A DNA stretch of 64,000 bases from Fictibacillus macauensis ZFHKF-1 (GTDB taxonomy: Bacteria > Bacillota > Bacilli > Bacillales > Fictibacillaceae). The position numbers and the translations under genes were made by a program. Positions 36,142 through 44,820 of this stretch are shown here, in pieces. The DNA lies in NCBI RefSeq assembly GCF_000269865.1, contig NZ_AKKV01000042.1, positions 1-64,000 on the forward strand. Reading direction: 5' to 3'. A model generated the notes under the pieces. The model made no database searches. It saw nothing but the letters and a program-made list of their open reading frames with translations, and was not told the origin of the DNA. Every line of letters begins with the position of its first letter. Positions within the stretch are counted from its first letter, which is position 1.

Positions 36142-38151
36142 ATGTATATAGGTGTAGATTATTATCCAGAACAATGGCCAAAGGAGCGCTGGCAAGAAGA
36201 TGTGTCGCTCATGAAAGAGCTAGGTGTCAATGTGGTGCGGCTTGCAGAGTTTGGTTGGCAGCTCATGGAACCAAAAGAAGGCGTATATGACTTTTCATTG
36301 TTTGATGAAGTGATCGACCTTATGAGCCAACACGACATTAAAGTGGTGCTTGGTACGCCGACCGCGACACCGCCAGCTTGGATGATTCATAACTATCCAG
36401 ACATTCTCCCAGTAGATGAGGAAGGTGTAACCATTTCATTTGGCGGCCGTCGTCATTATTCGGTGAATAGTAAACGGTATCGTGCCTTTTCTGTGAAAAT
36501 TGTAGAACAGCTTGCCAAACACTATGGCAGAAACGAAACTGTCATTGGCTGGCAAACAGATAATGAATACGGTCATGAAAAATCAGATCGCAGCTACGGT
36601 GAACAAGACCGTGTCGCGTTTCATGAATGGCTTAAAGACAAGTATGAAACGCTTGAACATGTAAATGAAGCATGGGGTACCGCCTTTTGGAGCCAAACGT
36701 ATACAGAGTGGGAGCAAATTCCGGCCCCTAAGAAGGTACTTCAAGAGCATAATCCAGGATTGCTTCTTGATTGGGATCGTTTTTGTAGCGATCAGTATAC
36801 ATCGTACAATAAAGAACAATGTGATGTGTTACGACACCATATTTCCGAAGATCAGTTTATTACACATAACTTTGTATTTAATGAACAAGCCATCAAGCAA
36901 CGCGACATGACAAAAGATTTGGATTTCGTTTCGTATGATAATTATCCTGTGTGGGGAGGATTAGCTGAGCCAATTCCTCCAGCAGCCATAGCCCAGCAAC
37001 ATGATTTATGTCGCGCCACGAAAGATGGAAAAGGCTATTGGGTCATGGAAGAGCTTGCCGGCGCTCAAGGATGGAGCCAAATTGGCTACTTGCCACGCCC
37101 AGGCCATATTAAGCTTTGGACGTATCAAGCAATTGCGCGCGGGGCCGAAGCGATTGTTTATTTCCGGTGGCGCGCAGCTCGTTATGGCACAGAACAATTT
37201 TGTCATGGCATTCTTGATCATGATGGCAAGCCGAGACGCAAATTTGAAGAAGTGAAGGAAGTTTTTCTAGAGCTTAAAGAGATGGGTGATGATTGGATTG
37301 CCTCGCATTATGAGCCCGAAGTCGGCGTCTATTATGATGTGGAAAATGCGTGGGCTTGGAAGATTCAACCTCAAAGCAGTGCGTTACGCTATAAAGAGGA
37401 ACTCGTTCGTTTTTATAACGGAGCCTATCGATTGAATGCAGCGACAACGATTGTACATCCGGAAAGTTCACTTGAAGGATTAAAAACCATTATTGTGCCG
37501 CTTTATTTCCTTAATAATTCGAGCTTTACTTCAAAGTTAAAAGAATACGTAAATGACGGCGGAACGGTTGTTTTAACATATCGTTCTGGCGTAAAGAATG
37601 AAGATAATGCGGTTACAGACCGCACGTTACCCGGTGAGCTTGCTGAACTAGCAGGTATTGAAGTTCATGAATATGAACCACTGCAAGAAGGTCAACAACA
37701 CCGCGTCGTTGGCACAGCGGGGCACATTGCAGATGTGATGTCTCCGGCTACTGTTTGGTGTGATTTAATTGAAACAACGACTGCAGAAGTGATTGCGAAA
37801 TACCGTGATGCCTTTTATGAAGGAACACCAGCCATTACGAAAAATAAATACGGCAAAGGGTTCGTTTATTACATCGGAACGGCTGTGGAAGACTATTATT
37901 TAGCCCGCTTATATCGGGATGTGTTTCGCGAAAGCAACGTCAAAACGTATGACATGCCAGAGGATGTGGAAATTATCATACGCAAAAAAGAAAACGGCAA
38001 ACGCTATCTCTGCGTATTGAACCATTCGACAACGGCAAGTCACCGCATTACCTTGCCTAAAGGAATATGGAAAGATGCCATCAGCGGTGAGAAATTCCAA
38101 GGTGATGTCCGCATGCCCTCTCTTGGCGCAACCTTGCTAATTGAACGATAA
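36142..38151 (+). CDS. Beta-galactosidase, glycoside hydrolase family 42
   Basis: The 669-residue cytoplasmic enzyme cleaves terminal beta-galactosides. The TIM barrel begins GVDYYPEQWPKERW. The acid/base Glu is about residue 142 (TDNEYGHE) and the nucleophile Glu about residue 303 (VMEELAG). A trimerisation domain and a small C-terminal beta domain follow. No signal peptide is present, so substrates such as lactose or galacto-oligosaccharides must be imported, yet no transporter lies in the operon. The ATG at 36142 is rather far (14 bases) from AAAGGAG; no better start was found. It is the last gene of the gal operon. Confidence 0.9.
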   Translation: MYIGVDYYPEQWPKERWQEDVSLMKELGVNVVRLAEFGWQLMEPKEGVYDFSLFDEVIDLMSQHDIKVVLGTPTATPPAWMIHNYPDILPVDEEGVTISFGGRRHYSVNSKRYRAFSVKIVEQLAKHYGRNETVIGWQTDNEYGHEKSDRSYGEQDRVAFHEWLKDKYETLEHVNEAWGTAFWSQTYTEWEQIPAPKKVLQEHNPGLLLDWDRFCSDQYTSYNKEQCDVLRHHISEDQFITHNFVFNEQAIKQRDMTKDLDFVSYDNYPVWGGLAEPIPPAAIAQQHDLCRATKDGKGYWVMEELAGAQGWSQIGYLPRPGHIKLWTYQAIARGAEAIVYFRWRAARYGTEQFCHGILDHDGKPRRKFEEVKEVFLELKEMGDDWIASHYEPEVGVYYDVENAWAWKIQPQSSALRYKEELVRFYNGAYRLNAATTIVHPESSLEGLKTIIVPLYFLNNSSFTSKLKEYVNDGGTVVLTYRSGVKNEDNAVTDRTLPGELAELAGIEVHEYEPLQEGQQHRVVGTAGHIADVMSPATVWCDLIETTTAEVIAKYRDAFYEGTPAITKNKYGKGFVYYIGTAVEDYYLARLYRDVFRESNVKTYDMPEDVEIIIRKKENGKRYLCVLNHSTTASHRITLPKGIWKDAISGEKFQGDVRMPSLGATLLIER

Positions 38152-38160
38152 GATTAAAAC

Positions 38161-38218
38161 AAGAAGACCTGTAGGGTAAAGAACTTTATTCTTCGCCGTA
38201 GACAGGTCTTCTTTTTTT
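38161..38218. terminator. Terminator of the gal operon
   Basis: AGAAGACCTGT and ACAGGTCTTCT form an 11-base-pair stem with a long partly paired loop, followed by seven T. Confidence 0.85.
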
Positions 38219-38223
38219 GTTCC

Positions 38224-38700
38224 TTATAAGTGGCGTGTTTTTTTATAGAAAATAAGGGTAGCGTGCTCATTTAACGGGTGGCTTTCTCCAGTGAGTTCAT
38301 AACCTACTTTTTCATAGAGATAACAACTCCCCTTCTCTTCTAAAATAGTAGCTAACTCCCACGTTTGTGCATGTGGAAACATCTCTTCGACTAAGCCGAT
38401 TGCTCTTTGCGCGATCCCTTTTCCTTGATCGGCCGGCAAGATAAATAGCGGACCCATCCAAAAGGCTCCTTTGTCTTTCCAACGGATATAGATGGCGCCG
38501 ACTAGTTGATGGGCAGCATATATTTTATAAAATTCACCGTCTTCTCGTTGGATGCGTTGATGAACGCGCTCAATGCTTTCATTGGCTGGGTTCGTGTCAT
38601 AATCTTTATACCGTTCTAACAAAGGCATAAAAGATGCTACTTGCATATCAAAAATGGCCCGTGCATCATGTTCAGTTGCTTTTTTTAAGGAAACGTCCAA
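38224..38700 (-). CDS. GNAT family N-acetyltransferase
   Basis: The 158-residue product has the GNAT fold: an N-terminal SLKKATEHDARAIFDMQ, a central beta strand pair VGAIYIRWKDKGAFWMGPLFI, and the acetyl-CoA loop LPADQGKGIAQRAI (Q-x-x-G-x-G/A pattern). The C-terminal strand reads YLYEKVGYELTGES. The substrate cannot be told. The start is TTG at 38700, chosen because AGGTGG precedes it. Confidence 0.8.
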   Translation of the reverse strand: MDVSLKKATEHDARAIFDMQVASFMPLLERYKDYDTNPANESIERVHQRIQREDGEFYKIYAAHQLVGAIYIRWKDKGAFWMGPLFILPADQGKGIAQRAIGLVEEMFPHAQTWELATILEEKGSCYLYEKVGYELTGESHPLNEHATLIFYKKTRHL

Positions 38701-38846
38701 ATTGCCACCTGCTTTTATGAAAGTTTATCGGAAATTGCACCATAATTCCTTTTATTTGTATATTTTTGCATAGAAAGGTAGACAGTTGTTTGTATTACTT
38801 TATAATAGAATAGAATATTCCAAAACTAGGAAACTACGGAGGGTTT

Positions 38847-39773
38847 ATGGACAGCGAACTAACATTAGAGTTGCGAGCAGTAACAAAAAAGTTAAAAGGG
38901 GTAAATGTTGTAGATCAGCTTTCTTTTTCTGTGAAAAAAGGAGAGATTTTTGGCTTGCTTGGCCCCAATGGTGCAGGAAAAACGACAGCTATTCGTATGA
39001 TGGTTGGCTTGATCTCGCTAAGTGAAGGCGAAATTTTTATTATGGGTAAAAATGTGACAACACAGTTTGAAGAAGCCATCATGCATGTAGGTGGGATTGT
39101 TGAGAACCCCCAACTATATGGCTATCTAACTGGCTATAAAAATTTAATGCAATATGCGCGCATGATGGGTGTCGACAAAGCGCGTGTAGATGAAGTTGTA
39201 CAAATTGTCGAGCTAAGTGATGCCATTCATAAAAAGGTAAAAACATATTCTCTCGGAATGAGACAACGACTTGGTGTTGCCCAAGCTATTTTACACCGTC
39301 CGCGCCTACTCATTTTAGATGAGCCTACCAATGGCTTAGATCCTCAAGGAATGCGCGATCTGCGCCGTTATTTACGAAAACTAGCAGATGAAGGAACGAC
39401 GGTTCTCGTTTCAAGTCATATATTAGCAGAGATGGAGCTTATGTGTGATCGCGTGGCCGTAATTCAAAAAGGAAAGCTGATTTCTATTGCAGAAGTAGGA
39501 AATGTGGTGGAGGCAAATAAGACGAAAACGCACATAGGAATCGAAGGCTCGCTAGAAAAAGCGCGCGACCTTCTGCAAGCGCAGCATCCAAATGTGAACG
39601 TGCTTCATTCCGAGCAAGAGCTAATTCTTGAAGTAAGTTCTCCTGCAGAAATCGGTGCTGTGAATAAAACACTCGTTACCGCCGGATTCATAGTACACCG
39701 CATCGAAACGAAGAAACAGTCACTAGAAGATCAGTTTATTGAAATGACGTCAGACGGAGGTGCTGTAGTATGA
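38847..39773 (+). CDS. ABC transporter ATP-binding protein (BcrA/NatA type)
   Basis: The 308-residue subunit has Walker A GPNGAGKTT, signature YSLGMRQRLGVAQA, Walker B LLILDEPTNGLD and the switch His in VSSHILAE. The C-terminal 80 residues form the extra domain typical of drug or bacteriocin exporters. It overlaps the permease gene by four bases, so the two form one exporter. Substrate unknown; bacitracin-like peptides or sodium are typical of relatives. The start is ATG with CGGAGGGT upstream. Confidence 0.88.
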   Translation: MDSELTLELRAVTKKLKGVNVVDQLSFSVKKGEIFGLLGPNGAGKTTAIRMMVGLISLSEGEIFIMGKNVTTQFEEAIMHVGGIVENPQLYGYLTGYKNLMQYARMMGVDKARVDEVVQIVELSDAIHKKVKTYSLGMRQRLGVAQAILHRPRLLILDEPTNGLDPQGMRDLRRYLRKLADEGTTVLVSSHILAEMELMCDRVAVIQKGKLISIAEVGNVVEANKTKTHIGIEGSLEKARDLLQAQHPNVNVLHSEQELILEVSSPAEIGAVNKTLVTAGFIVHRIETKKQSLEDQFIEMTSDGGAVV

Positions 39774-40732
39774 GATTTCATAAACTAATCATCAATGAAT
39801 GGCTGAAGCTATTTAACCGCCCACGTACGTATATCTTTTTAGCGATTCCACTCTTATGTATCGTAGTGCTAGGGATTATGAGTAAGATGTATGAACAATC
39901 CGAAAGTCAACAAGGTGGCAAAGAGTGGCGTGAAACCATTCAAGCTAAGATTCTTATCGATAAAAAAGAACTACAAAAACAGAAGAAAGAGAAAGAAGAT
40001 CCGGTATTTATTGAAATGACGGAGAGCAGCATTAAGCAAAACGAATATGCATTAGAGCACAATATTTCTCCATTTGAAACGACAGTTTGGAAGTTTGTTA
40101 AAGACACGAGCTATATTAACTCCTTAATTGGCCTCTTTGTGCTTATTATTGCCAGTGAAAGTGTATCGAAAGAATTTTCGCAAGGGACAATTAAAATGCT
40201 GCTGATTCGCCCTTATCATCGCTGGAAAATTCTTTTATCAAAGCTAGTGACGGTCATTCTGTTTGCACTTAGCGCCTTTATGGTTGTACTAGTATTTTCT
40301 TGGCTAGTAGGAGGCCTATTGTATGGCTTTGGGGGCTTTGGACAGCCGTATGTTATAGAAGATCATGGTCAGGTAGCTACTGCGATCTATTCTCACTATG
40401 TGTTGAAAAGTATCGGTTTAGAAGTCATCGAGTTTGTCTTTTTAATTCTGTTAACCTTTATGATTTCTACCCTATTTAAAAGCAGTGCTCTTGCTATTAC
40501 AACATCCATATGTACACTTTTTATCGGTAACATCGGAGTTATACTACTATCAGCAAAAGCTTGGGCAAAATATATCTTTATCGCTCATATGGGTTTAACG
40601 GGCTACTTAGATGGAAGTGCTCCTTTTGAAGGTGTAACTCTTTCGTATTCCTTAATCGTACTGTCTCTCTATAGTGTACTCTTTTTAGCGATCATGTTTA
40701 TATTTTTCCAACGACGCGATGTGCGTTCTTAA
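39770..40732 (+). CDS. ABC-2 type transporter permease
   Basis: The 320-residue membrane protein has one N-terminal helix, a large charged extracellular loop (about residues 40-105, rich in Lys and Glu), and five further helices in the C-terminal two thirds. The motif SESVSKEFSQGTIKMLLIRPYHRW is typical of ABC-2 permeases that pair with NatA/BcrA-type ATPases. A terminator of the repeated hairpin family follows directly. Confidence 0.85.
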   Translation: MRFHKLIINEWLKLFNRPRTYIFLAIPLLCIVVLGIMSKMYEQSESQQGGKEWRETIQAKILIDKKELQKQKKEKEDPVFIEMTESSIKQNEYALEHNISPFETTVWKFVKDTSYINSLIGLFVLIIASESVSKEFSQGTIKMLLIRPYHRWKILLSKLVTVILFALSAFMVVLVFSWLVGGLLYGFGGFGQPYVIEDHGQVATAIYSHYVLKSIGLEVIEFVFLILLTFMISTLFKSSALAITTSICTLFIGNIGVILLSAKAWAKYIFIAHMGLTGYLDGSAPFEGVTLSYSLIVLSLYSVLFLAIMFIFFQRRDVRS

Positions 40733-40751
40733 GGAAAGACCCTAACTTATT

Positions 40752-40797
40752 AAAAATGGCTATATCATCAGTTCTGGTGATCAAGCCATTTTTTTTA
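40752..40797 (+). terminator. Terminator of the ABC operon (repeated hairpin family)
   Basis: AAAAATGGCTATATCATCAG and GGTGATCAAGCCATTTTT pair with a short loop and a T tail. It resembles the hairpins at 29434, 50758 and 63401. Confidence 0.85.
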
Positions 40798-40867
40798 TGG
40801 CATTTGTAGGTTCTTCTGTATGTAAGCAGCCTTCGGAGGTTGCAAGCCTTCGTCGTGAAAAGAGGAA

Positions 40868-41012
40868 GCGCGCAGGGGGATTCGGTTCGCGCGCAGCCCA
40901 GGTCGATTCGCGCGCGGGAGCCCTTGATTCGCGCGCAGAGACCTCCGATTCGCGCGCAGGGGCGTTGATTCGCGCGCAGGGACCTCCTGTTCGCGCGCAG
41001 GGACCCTCGAAT
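40868..41012. repeat. Tandem array of TTCGCGCGCAG units (array D1)
   Basis: About seven cores at roughly 18-21-base spacing are separated by short variants such as GACCTCCGA and GAGCCCTTGA. Confidence 0.9.
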
Positions 41013-41181
41013 CGCACACAAAGACCTCCAAATCACCTGCAAAGGCCCAAATGTCAGTAAATTGTATCAAAATTTCAAAAAAAGAGCTCAGAATCACCTA
41101 AAGCACATCAAATTTACGTAAAAAGCTCCAAATACCATGCGTAAGAAGGATCGAATCAGAGGCTGGGCTCCAAATCGCAAT
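41013..41181. repeat. Spacer of array D, copy 1
   Basis: This AT-rich segment of about 165 bases includes CCTCCAAATCACC, AAAGGCCCAAATGTCAGTAA and GTAAAAAGCTCCAAATA. It is nearly identical to 41412-41580 and clearly related to 51111-51275 and 51371-51535. Confidence 0.9.
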
Positions 41182-41411
41182 TCGCGCGCAGAGACCTCCG
41201 TTCGCGCGCAGGAGCTTTCGATTCGCGCGCATGGAGCTCCGATTCGCGCGCAGAGGACCTCGGTTCGCGCGCAGGAACCCTCGGTTCGCGCGCAGAGACC
41301 TTCTGTTCGCGCGCAGAGGATCTCAGTTCGCGCGCAGGGACCCCCGATTCGCGCGCAGAGACCCTCGATTCGCGCGCAGGGACCCTCGGTTCGCGCGCAG
41401 GGGCCTTCAAA
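41181..41411. repeat. Tandem array D2, core TTCGCGCGCAG
   Basis: About eleven cores at close to 21-base spacing lie between two copies of the D spacer. Overlapping long ORFs on both strands are by-products of the period and have no ribosome sites. Confidence 0.9.
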
Positions 41412-41580
41412 TCGCACACAAGGACCTCCAAATCACCTGCAAAGGCCCAAATGTCAGTAAATCGTATCAAAATTTCAAAAAAAGAGCTCAGAATCACACG
41501 TAAAGCACATCAAATTTACGTAAAAAGCTCCAAATAACATGCGCAAGAAGGATCGAATCAGAGGCTAAGCTCCAAATCGC
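41412..41580. repeat. Spacer of array D, copy 2
   Basis: Second copy of the 41013-41181 segment, with only scattered differences by eye. Confidence 0.9.
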
Positions 41581-41790
41581 AATTCGCGCGCAGAGACCTC
41601 AATTCGCGCGCAGGAGCCTCTGATTCGCGCACAGCCCAGCTCGAATCGCGCGCAGAATCCCGCGAATCGCGCACAGAGGACCTCGATTCGCGCGCAGCCC
41701 AGCGCGAATCCTACGCACACCAGCCCAATTCCGCGCACAAGACCACCCGAATACGCCACAAAACAGAGGGAATAGTGTGTCCTAACTCCT
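41580..41790. repeat. Array D3 and conserved right end
   Basis: About six decayed units are followed by a tail with ACGCCACAAAACAGAGGGAA and TAGTGTGTCC. The tail matches 183-213 at the start of the window (ACGCTACGAAACAGAAGGAA), which suggests a defined element end. Confidence 0.8.
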
Positions 41791-41865
41791 TTATTTTTGA
41801 ATATTTCGACTTTTCAACGGCATGTATTTCCTCTATAATGGCAGAAAGAGAAATGGGGGATGGGA

Positions 41866-42066
41866 ATGAAAGGAATTCACTGGTTAGCGCTGCTGCCGTT
41901 TGTTGGTTTATTCGGTGGTCTTGGATTTGCAAATAAAGTAGAGCCTTATGTAGCAGGAATGCCTTTTATTATGTTTTGGGTCGTCATGTGGGTTGTTTTA
42001 ACGTCTGTTGTGATGGCGTGCGTCTACAAGCTCGATCCAGCTAATAAGGAGGGTGCCGATGAATAG
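41866..42066 (+). CDS. DUF3311 small membrane protein, symporter partner
   Basis: The 66-residue product has two membrane helices (about residues 5-22 and 32-56) separated by KVEPYVAGMP. Length and pattern match DUF3311, whose members are encoded directly ahead of sodium:solute symporters. Here the gene overlaps the symporter start by eight bases. The ATG at 41866 is spaced correctly from GGGGG; the ATG at 41860 abuts it. It is probably an accessory subunit or assembly factor. Confidence 0.8.
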   Translation: MKGIHWLALLPFVGLFGGLGFANKVEPYVAGMPFIMFWVVMWVVLTSVVMACVYKLDPANKEGADE

Positions 42067-43537
42067 TTCACTCGTTATTTTAGGGCTTTTCTTAGTGCTT
42101 TCGCTTGTTCTTGGCATTGTAGCGAAAAAGGGTAAAGATATGAATTTAGAGCAATGGTCAGTTGGGGGCCGTGGCTTTGGTACATTGTTCGTTTTCTTAT
42201 TAATGGCTGGTGAAATTTACACGACGTTTACGTTTTTAGGTGGAAGCGGGTGGGCGTATAGTAAAGGAGGTCCGGCCCTTTATATTCTCGTGTACGGTGC
42301 TCTTGCGTATGCAATCTCGTATTTTCTTTTACCCGCTATTTGGAACTACGCCAATCAACATAAATTAGTCTCGCAATCGGATTTCTTTGTGAGTAAATTC
42401 AAAAGTCCGTATTTAGGTGTTTTCGTATCGCTTGTTGGTATTGTTGCGATGATTCCTTATCTCGTGCTTCAGCTAAAAGGCCTTGGCATTATCGTATCCG
42501 AAGCTTCCTACGGAAAAATTTCTTCTTCAACAGCTGTCTGGATTGGGGTACTGACCATCACTGTATATGTCATGATTTCTGGGATTCATGGCTCGGCATG
42601 GACCGCTGCCTTAAAAGATCTTATGATTCTTGGTATTGTTGTCTTTCTCGGCATTTATTTACCTCTTCATTATTATGGTGGTTTTCAGCCGATGTTTGCT
42701 TCTATCCAAGAAGTAAAGCCACAATTTTTAACGTTGCCGAGTGAAGGAATGAGCATTAGCTGGTTTATTTCAACCGTTTTGCTTACGGCATTTGGGTTTT
42801 ATATGTGGCCGCACACGTTTGCTTCTGCTTTTACAGCGAAAAGTGCAAAAGTATTTCGAAAAAATGCCGTCTTCATGCCGCTTTACTCACTCGTTTTATT
42901 ATTTGTTATGTTTGTAGGCTTTGCCGCTGTGTTAAAAGTGCCTGGGTTACAAGGCGCGGCGGGGGATCTCTCGCTCTTTAAGCTAACGCTTCAAACCTTT
43001 GATCCTTGGGTGATTGGGCTGATCGGTGCTGCTGGTCTTTTAACTGCTCTCGTTCCGGGTTCCATGATTTTAATGGCTGCAAGCACGCTGTTTGCCAAAA
43101 ATGTTTTCAAAGTAATCGTACCGAGTGCGACTGAAAAAAGAGTCGCTATCCTTGCTAAATGGCTCGTTCCTGTTATTGCCTTGATTGCGGTTTACTTTAC
43201 GTTACAAGGTGGCGAAGCGATTGTCATGTTGCTTCTCATGGGCTATAGCCTCGTCACGCAGCTATTTCCACCGCTGTTGTTCTCATTGGGCAAAACGCCC
43301 CTTGTGAATAAATATGGAGCGTTTGCTGGTGTGGCAAGCGGCGTGGCGATTGTTGCGTATGTGTATATAACAGGAACGACGATTGCACAATGGGTGCCGA
43401 TGTTGCCGCAAGTCATTAAAGATCTAAACATCGGAATCATCGCGCTGTTCGTTAATCTCTTACTGATGTTTACGGTCAGCATCATCACACGCACTGCCTC
43501 ACAATCCACACTAAAAGAGATGAATCGAACAACCTAG
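42059..43537 (+). CDS. Sodium:solute symporter (SSS family)
   Basis: The 492-residue protein has about 13 membrane helices and the SSS features LEQWSVGGRGFGTLFVFLLM in helix 1-2, and SGIHGSAWTAALKDLMILG. It imports an organic solute with sodium; the substrate is not evident, though relatives paired with DUF3311 carry monocarboxylates or similar compounds. The start ATG at 42059 lies behind AAGGAGGGTG inside the end of the DUF3311 gene, so translation is coupled. Confidence 0.88.
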   Translation: MNSSLVILGLFLVLSLVLGIVAKKGKDMNLEQWSVGGRGFGTLFVFLLMAGEIYTTFTFLGGSGWAYSKGGPALYILVYGALAYAISYFLLPAIWNYANQHKLVSQSDFFVSKFKSPYLGVFVSLVGIVAMIPYLVLQLKGLGIIVSEASYGKISSSTAVWIGVLTITVYVMISGIHGSAWTAALKDLMILGIVVFLGIYLPLHYYGGFQPMFASIQEVKPQFLTLPSEGMSISWFISTVLLTAFGFYMWPHTFASAFTAKSAKVFRKNAVFMPLYSLVLLFVMFVGFAAVLKVPGLQGAAGDLSLFKLTLQTFDPWVIGLIGAAGLLTALVPGSMILMAASTLFAKNVFKVIVPSATEKRVAILAKWLVPVIALIAVYFTLQGGEAIVMLLLMGYSLVTQLFPPLLFSLGKTPLVNKYGAFAGVASGVAIVAYVYITGTTIAQWVPMLPQVIKDLNIGIIALFVNLLLMFTVSIITRTASQSTLKEMNRTT

Positions 43538-43548
43538 AACATCAAACA

Positions 43549-43587
43549 AACCCCCGAAAGATCGCGATATGCAATCTTTCGGGGGCC
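43549..43587. terminator. Terminator between convergent symporter and acyltransferase genes
   Basis: CCCCCGAAAGAT and ATCTTTCGGGGG form a 12-base-pair stem. The minus-strand side ends in TTTGTTTG. Confidence 0.8.
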
Positions 43588-43593
43588 ATTTCG

Positions 43594-44178
43594 TTATTGG
43601 GCTTTGTTTAAATAGTTAATTTCATTGGTGGAGCGTGAAAGCCGTTCCGTAAAGGCGGCAAGTTCGTCTTTATTTTTCGATGAAACGTAAAACGGTTCTC
43701 CGAAAGTTAACGTTGCTTTGCGTGTTTTCCATAGCCCTTTAAGAGTGCCAGGTCCTTCATAAATAGCTGGTACGATTGGCATTTTTGCTAAGTTGGCAAT
43801 GGTTACGGCGCCGCGCTTTAAAGAGGCATCTTCAGCAGTGCGCGTTCCACTAGGGAAAATGCCGACGACGTGTCCTTCTTTTAATAATTTAACAGGCTTT
43901 TTAATACTACCTGGAGATGGATTTTCACGGTTAACCGGAAAGGCTTTAATGCTCGTAAGAAACCAGCCAATCAGACGTTTCGTAAACAATTCTTTTTTTG
44001 CCATAAAATGAACGGGTTTTGGTGATTTCGTACCTAATACGATAATTTCCACCCATCCCCGGTGATTACAAGCGATAATATAGCCGCCTTCAGTTGGTAG
44101 AAGCTCTTTGTTTCGTACTTCTATTTTTCCAAAAAGACGAAGAATGATTTTAGCAATTGTTGCAACAAACGTATACAT
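43594..44178 (-). CDS. 1-acyl-sn-glycerol-3-phosphate acyltransferase, YhdO-like PlsC
   Basis: PlsC adds the second acyl chain to lysophosphatidic acid in phospholipid synthesis at the membrane. The 194-residue product matches the short PlsC type (YhdO in B. subtilis). It has an N-terminal hydrophobic anchor, the catalytic block as NHRGWVE (His kept, the usual Asp of H-x4-D replaced by Glu), VHFMAKKELF, FPVNREN, and FPSGTRT in place of FPEGTRS. The Ser form of the last motif is shared by YhdO as I recall it. The Glu in motif one is unusual and could lower activity or shift the substrate. Confidence 0.82.
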   Translation of the reverse strand: MYTFVATIAKIILRLFGKIEVRNKELLPTEGGYIIACNHRGWVEIIVLGTKSPKPVHFMAKKELFTKRLIGWFLTSIKAFPVNRENPSPGSIKKPVKLLKEGHVVGIFPSGTRTAEDASLKRGAVTIANLAKMPIVPAIYEGPGTLKGLWKTRKATLTFGEPFYVSSKNKDELAAFTERLSRSTNEINYLNKAQ

Positions 44179-44405
44179 AGAATCCCCTTCTGTAACACCA
44201 GATTTTAATACCTGGTACTAATTATACAGAAAATGAGGGTAATACTACAAGTACAAATCCTTTAAAAACAGTAAATAATAAGGAAATAAGCGCCAAAGCA
44301 TGCTTTTCAAATCCATTGATTTATAATGAAAGGATAGGATCGAAGTGGGATAATCTACAGCCATTATTAAAGCCGTTTTCATTATAAAAAAAGGAGGGAG
44401 CTTTC

Positions 44406-44801
44406 ATGGCACCCATTGTATTGTTTGATGGCATATGTACGTTTTGTAACGGAGCCGTGCAGTTTTTATTGCGGCATGATCGTAAAGAGCGCATGCAGTT
44501 CGGTGCGCTTCAATCAGAAGAAGGACAGGCACTGCTGCAAACATATGGCTTGCCACAACAAGAATTTCAATCGTTACTTGTTATAAAAGATCATCGCATT
44601 TACAAAAAGTCAGATGCAGCGCTAGAGCTTGTGCAAGAGCTGGGCGTATGGTGGCAGCCGATGCGCCTTTTTCGGGTCGTTCCCCGACCGGTTCGCGATG
44701 CTGTGTACGATTTAATTGCACGAAACCGTTATAAGTGGTTTGGTAAAAACGAGCACTGCATGCTGCCGGCACCTAACGTTCGCCATCGCTTTTTAAAGTG
44801 A
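44406..44801 (+). CDS. yuxK: DCC family thiol-disulfide oxidoreductase-like protein (DUF393)
   Basis: The 131-residue product begins with the family signature VLFDGICTFCNGAVQFLLRHD, a thioredoxin-like fold with a CxxC pair. It continues with MQFGALQSEEGQALLQ and ends in RNRYKWFGK, all typical of DUF393/YuxK. Redox activity is assumed from the CxxC; the substrate is unknown. The start ATG follows AAAGGAGGGAG. Confidence 0.85.
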   Translation: MAPIVLFDGICTFCNGAVQFLLRHDRKERMQFGALQSEEGQALLQTYGLPQQEFQSLLVIKDHRIYKKSDAALELVQELGVWWQPMRLFRVVPRPVRDAVYDLIARNRYKWFGKNEHCMLPAPNVRHRFLK

Positions 44802-44820
44802 GTGGCCTTTGCTATGTAGG

